From the IMG/VR virus record IMGVR_UViG_3300020465_000068, positions 1 to 29,038 of that record: 29,038 bases of DNA. The stretch is one strand, 5' to 3'. The notes below the pieces were generated by a model. That model did no database searches, was not told where the DNA came from, and saw nothing but the letters and a program-made list of their open reading frames with translations. A program made the translations under genes and the position numbers. Below, one piece after another: positions 27,134 to 29,038 of the stretch. Positions within the stretch are counted from its first letter, which is position 1; the number at the start of each line of letters is the position of its first letter. Source of the DNA: a virus.

Positions 27134-28795
27134 ATGGCAAGACTTTTTGGCTTTTCTATTGAAAAAGAAAAGAAATCCCCTGGAGTAATATCCCCCGTTC
27201 CTCAGAATAATGAGGACGGGGTTGATAATTATATTTCCAGTGGTTTTTATGGTTCTTATGTAGATATTGAAGGTGTCTATAGAACCGAATATGATTTGAT
27301 AAGAAGATATCGTGAGATGGCATTGCATCCAGAATGTGATGGTGCTGTTGAAGATATTATAAATGAAGCAATTGTCAGTGACTTATATGACACTCCAATT
27401 GAGATTGAATTATCTAATTTAAATGCAAGTGACAAACTTAAAAAAGCAATTAGAGATGAGTTTAGAAATATAAAAGATATATTAGATTTTGATAAAAAAT
27501 CGCACGAAATACTTAGAAATTGGTATGTAGATGGAAGATTATATTATCTGAAGGTTATTGATGTCAAAAATCCAGAAGAAGGAATACAGGAATTAAGATA
27601 TATTGACCCCATGAAAATGAGGTTTGTTCGTCAAGAAAAGAAGATGAGCAAAGAAGATGCAATGAAGATTAAGATGAATGGAGAAAAAGATGATGCAAAG
27701 ATTGTAGCTCCTGAAATTGAAGAATATTTTGTATATACACCAAAGTCTAATTATCCATCAGGAATGGTCAGTGGTAGTGGAGCATCTAAAGGTGTAAAAA
27801 TATCAAAAGATTCTATCACTTATGTAACATCTGGTTTAGTTGATAGAAATAAAGGAATTGTTCTTTCTTATTTACAAAAAGCAATTAAGGCCCTTAATCA
27901 ACTTAGAATGATTGAGGATAGTCTTGTTATCTACAGATTATCAAGAGCACCAGAAAGAAGAATATTCTACATTGATGTTGGTAATCTTCCAAAGGTAAAA
28001 GCAGAGCAATACCTCAGAGAGGTAATGAGTCGTTATCGTAACAAGTTAGTATATGATGCTAACACTGGTGAAGTTAGAGATGATCGTAAGTTTATGTCTA
28101 TGATGGAAGATTTCTGGTTACCTAGAAGAGAAGGTGGTAGAGGAACTGAAATCACAACACTTCCTGGTGGCCAAAACTTAGGAGAACTTGCTGACATTGA
28201 GTATTTCCAGAAGAAACTTTATAGAGCATTAGCTGTTCCTGAATCTAGAATTGCATCAGATGGTGGATTCAATTTGGGTAGGTCATCAGAAATCTTAAGA
28301 GATGAACTTAAGTTTTCTAAATTTGTAGGACGTTTAAGAAAGCGTTTTGCACATATGTTCACAGATATGCTTAAGACTCAATTGATTCTTAAGAATATTG
28401 TAACTCCTGAAGATTGGGAAGATTTGAGTGAGCATATTCAATATGATTTCATTTACGACAATCAGTTTGCTGAATTAAAAGAAACTGAGATGATGAATGA
28501 GAGATTAGGAACTCTTGCTACTATTGAACCTTATATTGGAAGATTTTATTCACAAGAATGGGTTCGTAAGAATGTTTTACGTCAAACTGATGGGGAAATT
28601 ATAGAACAAGATGAACAGATAGAAAAAGAAATAAAAGATGGAATTATTCCTGATCCTGCCGCTATGGATCCTATAACTGGTGAACCATTACCAGCAGAAG
28701 GTGAAATGGATATGATGGGTGATATGCCATTAGAAGCTGATGGTGCAATCACTAATGGTCAGATGGGAAAAGACATCAAGAAAGCAGAGATATAA
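27134..28795 (+). CDS. 20: Portal vertex protein gp20
   Basis: This encodes a 553-residue portal subunit; T4 gp20 is 524 residues. Twelve copies form the ring at one head vertex that starts prohead assembly, carries the terminase and later binds the neck. Close matches to T4 gp20 from memory are RNWYVDGRLYYLKVIDVKNP (T4 has [20 protein letters not shown]), ELRYIDPMKMRFVR, YVTSGLVDRNKGIVLSYLQK, LVIYRLSRAPERRIFYIDVG, DFWLPRREGG, FAELKETEM and a Glu-rich tail. The C-terminal ~60 residues are Met-, Asp- and Pro-rich (PLPAEGEMDMMGDMPLE) and look disordered. It follows gp19 after 31 bases. A strong inverted repeat lies within its first 30 codons, and its stop lies inside a perfect late promoter. 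Confidence 0.96.
   Translation: MARLFGFSIEKEKKSPGVISPVPQNNEDGVDNYISSGFYGSYVDIEGVYRTEYDLIRRYREMALHPECDGAVEDIINEAIVSDLYDTPIEIELSNLNASDKLKKAIRDEFRNIKDILDFDKKSHEILRNWYVDGRLYYLKVIDVKNPEEGIQELRYIDPMKMRFVRQEKKMSKEDAMKIKMNGEKDDAKIVAPEIEEYFVYTPKSNYPSGMVSGSGASKGVKISKDSITYVTSGLVDRNKGIVLSYLQKAIKALNQLRMIEDSLVIYRLSRAPERRIFYIDVGNLPKVKAEQYLREVMSRYRNKLVYDANTGEVRDDRKFMSMMEDFWLPRREGGRGTEITTLPGGQNLGELADIEYFQKKLYRALAVPESRIASDGGFNLGRSSEILRDELKFSKFVGRLRKRFAHMFTDMLKTQLILKNIVTPEDWEDLSEHIQYDFIYDNQFAELKETEMMNERLGTLATIEPYIGRFYSQEWVRKNVLRQTDGEIIEQDEQIEKEIKDGIIPDPAAMDPITGEPLPAEGEMDMMGDMPLEADGAITNGQMGKDIKKAEI
27193..27221 (+). promoter_or_regulatory. Strong mRNA hairpin in the 5' end of gp20
   Basis: The sequence can form an 11-bp stem with one bulged T and a six-base GAATAA loop: left arm 27193-27204, right arm 27211-27221. 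The stem is rich in C and G (four consecutive C-G pairs at its base) within a very A+T-rich gene. It covers about codons 20-30 and uses ccc, gac and ggg codons that are uncommon nearby. No U-tract follows, so it is not a classic terminator. A role in slowing translation or in RNA processing is inferred. Confidence 0.5.
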
Positions 28796-28798
28796 ATA
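28791..28798 (+). promoter_or_regulatory. T4-type late promoter overlapping the gp20 stop
   Basis: This is an exact TATAAATA whose third to fifth bases are the gp20 stop codon (taa at 28793-28795). It lies 25 bases before the ATG at 28823 and would transcribe the prohead core genes. Confidence 0.78.
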
Positions 28799-28822
28799 AA
28801 GAATAGGATTATATTAATTTTC

Positions 28823-29005
28823 ATGGAAGAAATTGTCAATTTGATTGCTACTGACTCTTCAGCAGCAGATATTAGTGATAGAATGAAAGATGTTCTGTTT
28901 ACGAAAGCAGCAGGAAAGATTGATGCTCGTAAACCAGAAGTAGCACTTTCTATGTTTGATACTAGTACACCTGAAACTGTAGAAAACACCGAGGATCAAG
29001 AATAA
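28823..29005 (+). CDS. Probable prohead core protein, gp67-like
   Basis: This encodes a 60-residue acidic protein directly after the portal gene. In T4 the gene after 20 is 67, whose 80-residue product is an abundant component of the prohead scaffold core. The helical pattern here (ISDRMKDVLFTKAAGKIDAR, then PEVALSMFD) resembles the T4 gp67 helix with its conserved lysine and I-A-R spacing, and both proteins end in an acidic tail (here TVENTEDQE, much shorter than in T4). The assignment rests on position plus this weak resemblance. A perfect late promoter precedes it; an AGGA lies rather far (about 14 bases) from the start. Its stop overlaps the next start as TAATG. Confidence 0.65.
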   Translation: MEEIVNLIATDSSAADISDRMKDVLFTKAAGKIDARKPEVALSMFDTSTPETVENTEDQE

Positions 29006-29038
29006 TGTCTCAACTTATAAAAATACTTGACTCAGCTA
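29005..29038 (+). CDS. Start of next gene (prohead core or protease), cut by window edge
   Basis: An ATG overlapping the gp67-like stop (TAATG) opens a frame that runs to the end of the window, giving 11 residues (MSQLIKILDSA). By T4 order the next genes are 68 (prohead core) and 21 (prohead protease). The visible residues are too few to choose. Confidence 0.5.
   Translation, partial: MSQLIKILDSA

Noticed and set aside
27193-27235. Intrinsic terminator inside gp20
   Set aside because: The hairpin is strong but is followed by mixed A/T sequence rather than a U-tract, and a terminator here would cut off the essential portal gene.

Overview
The window is a stretch of the virion-structure module of a T4-like (myovirus) bacteriophage genome. 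Every gene lies on the + strand, the sequence is strongly A+T-rich, and neighbouring genes abut or overlap. From about 18.7 kb rightward the gene order is that of T4: neck gp13, neck gp14, tail terminator gp15, small terminase gp16, large terminase gp17, sheath gp18, tube gp19, portal gp20, then a probable gp67-type prohead core protein. Very long Gly/Ser/Thr-rich structural proteins, a DUF4815-like protein, a fibre protein with GDGADLQIFHD-type repeats, and T4-type late promoters (TATAAATA) point to a marine T4-like phage. A cyanophage of Prochlorococcus or Synechococcus is most likely; a pelagiphage is possible. No host marker or auxiliary metabolic gene is present to decide.

Layout. Bases 2-7519 hold the 3' part of a giant gene whose start lies left of the window; it sits where T4 has gene 7. 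A perfect late promoter then precedes gp8 (baseplate wedge). A 2454-residue DUF4815-like structural protein follows, then a 67-residue coiled-coil protein, a second late promoter, a 113-residue beta-rich protein and a 543-residue fibre-like protein. These four genes occupy the place of T4 genes 9, 10, 11, 12 and wac. The neck/terminase block (13-14-15-16-17) comes next, with a 23-codon cysteine-rich reading frame between gp16 and gp17 that resembles a tiny metallothionein or zinc-binding peptide. Late-promoter-like sites then precede gp18, gp20 and the gp67-like gene. The window ends 11 codons into another gene.

How the genes work together. gp8 and the giant proteins should build the baseplate and peripheral tail structures. 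gp18 and gp19 form the contractile sheath and tube, and gp15 caps the tail. gp13 and gp14 close the filled head and join it to the tail. gp16 and gp17 package DNA through the gp20 portal, around which the prohead core (gp67-like and the next gene) assembles. Expression appears to be late: T4-type late promoters are spaced along the strand, and within each block genes are joined by TAATG or ATGA stop/start overlaps that suggest translational coupling.

Points worth a second look are the cysteine-rich micro-gene; a roughly 240-residue repeat module inserted in gp14 and shared with baseplate proteins; late promoters that also supply stop codons; a strong RNA hairpin inside the start of gp20; and the fibre protein in the fibritin position. 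I found no tRNA, CRISPR array, insertion sequence, integrase or origin. No gene-free stretch exceeds about 75 bases. I see no clearly new multi-gene system; most of the window is an ordinary, well-ordered phage structural module.
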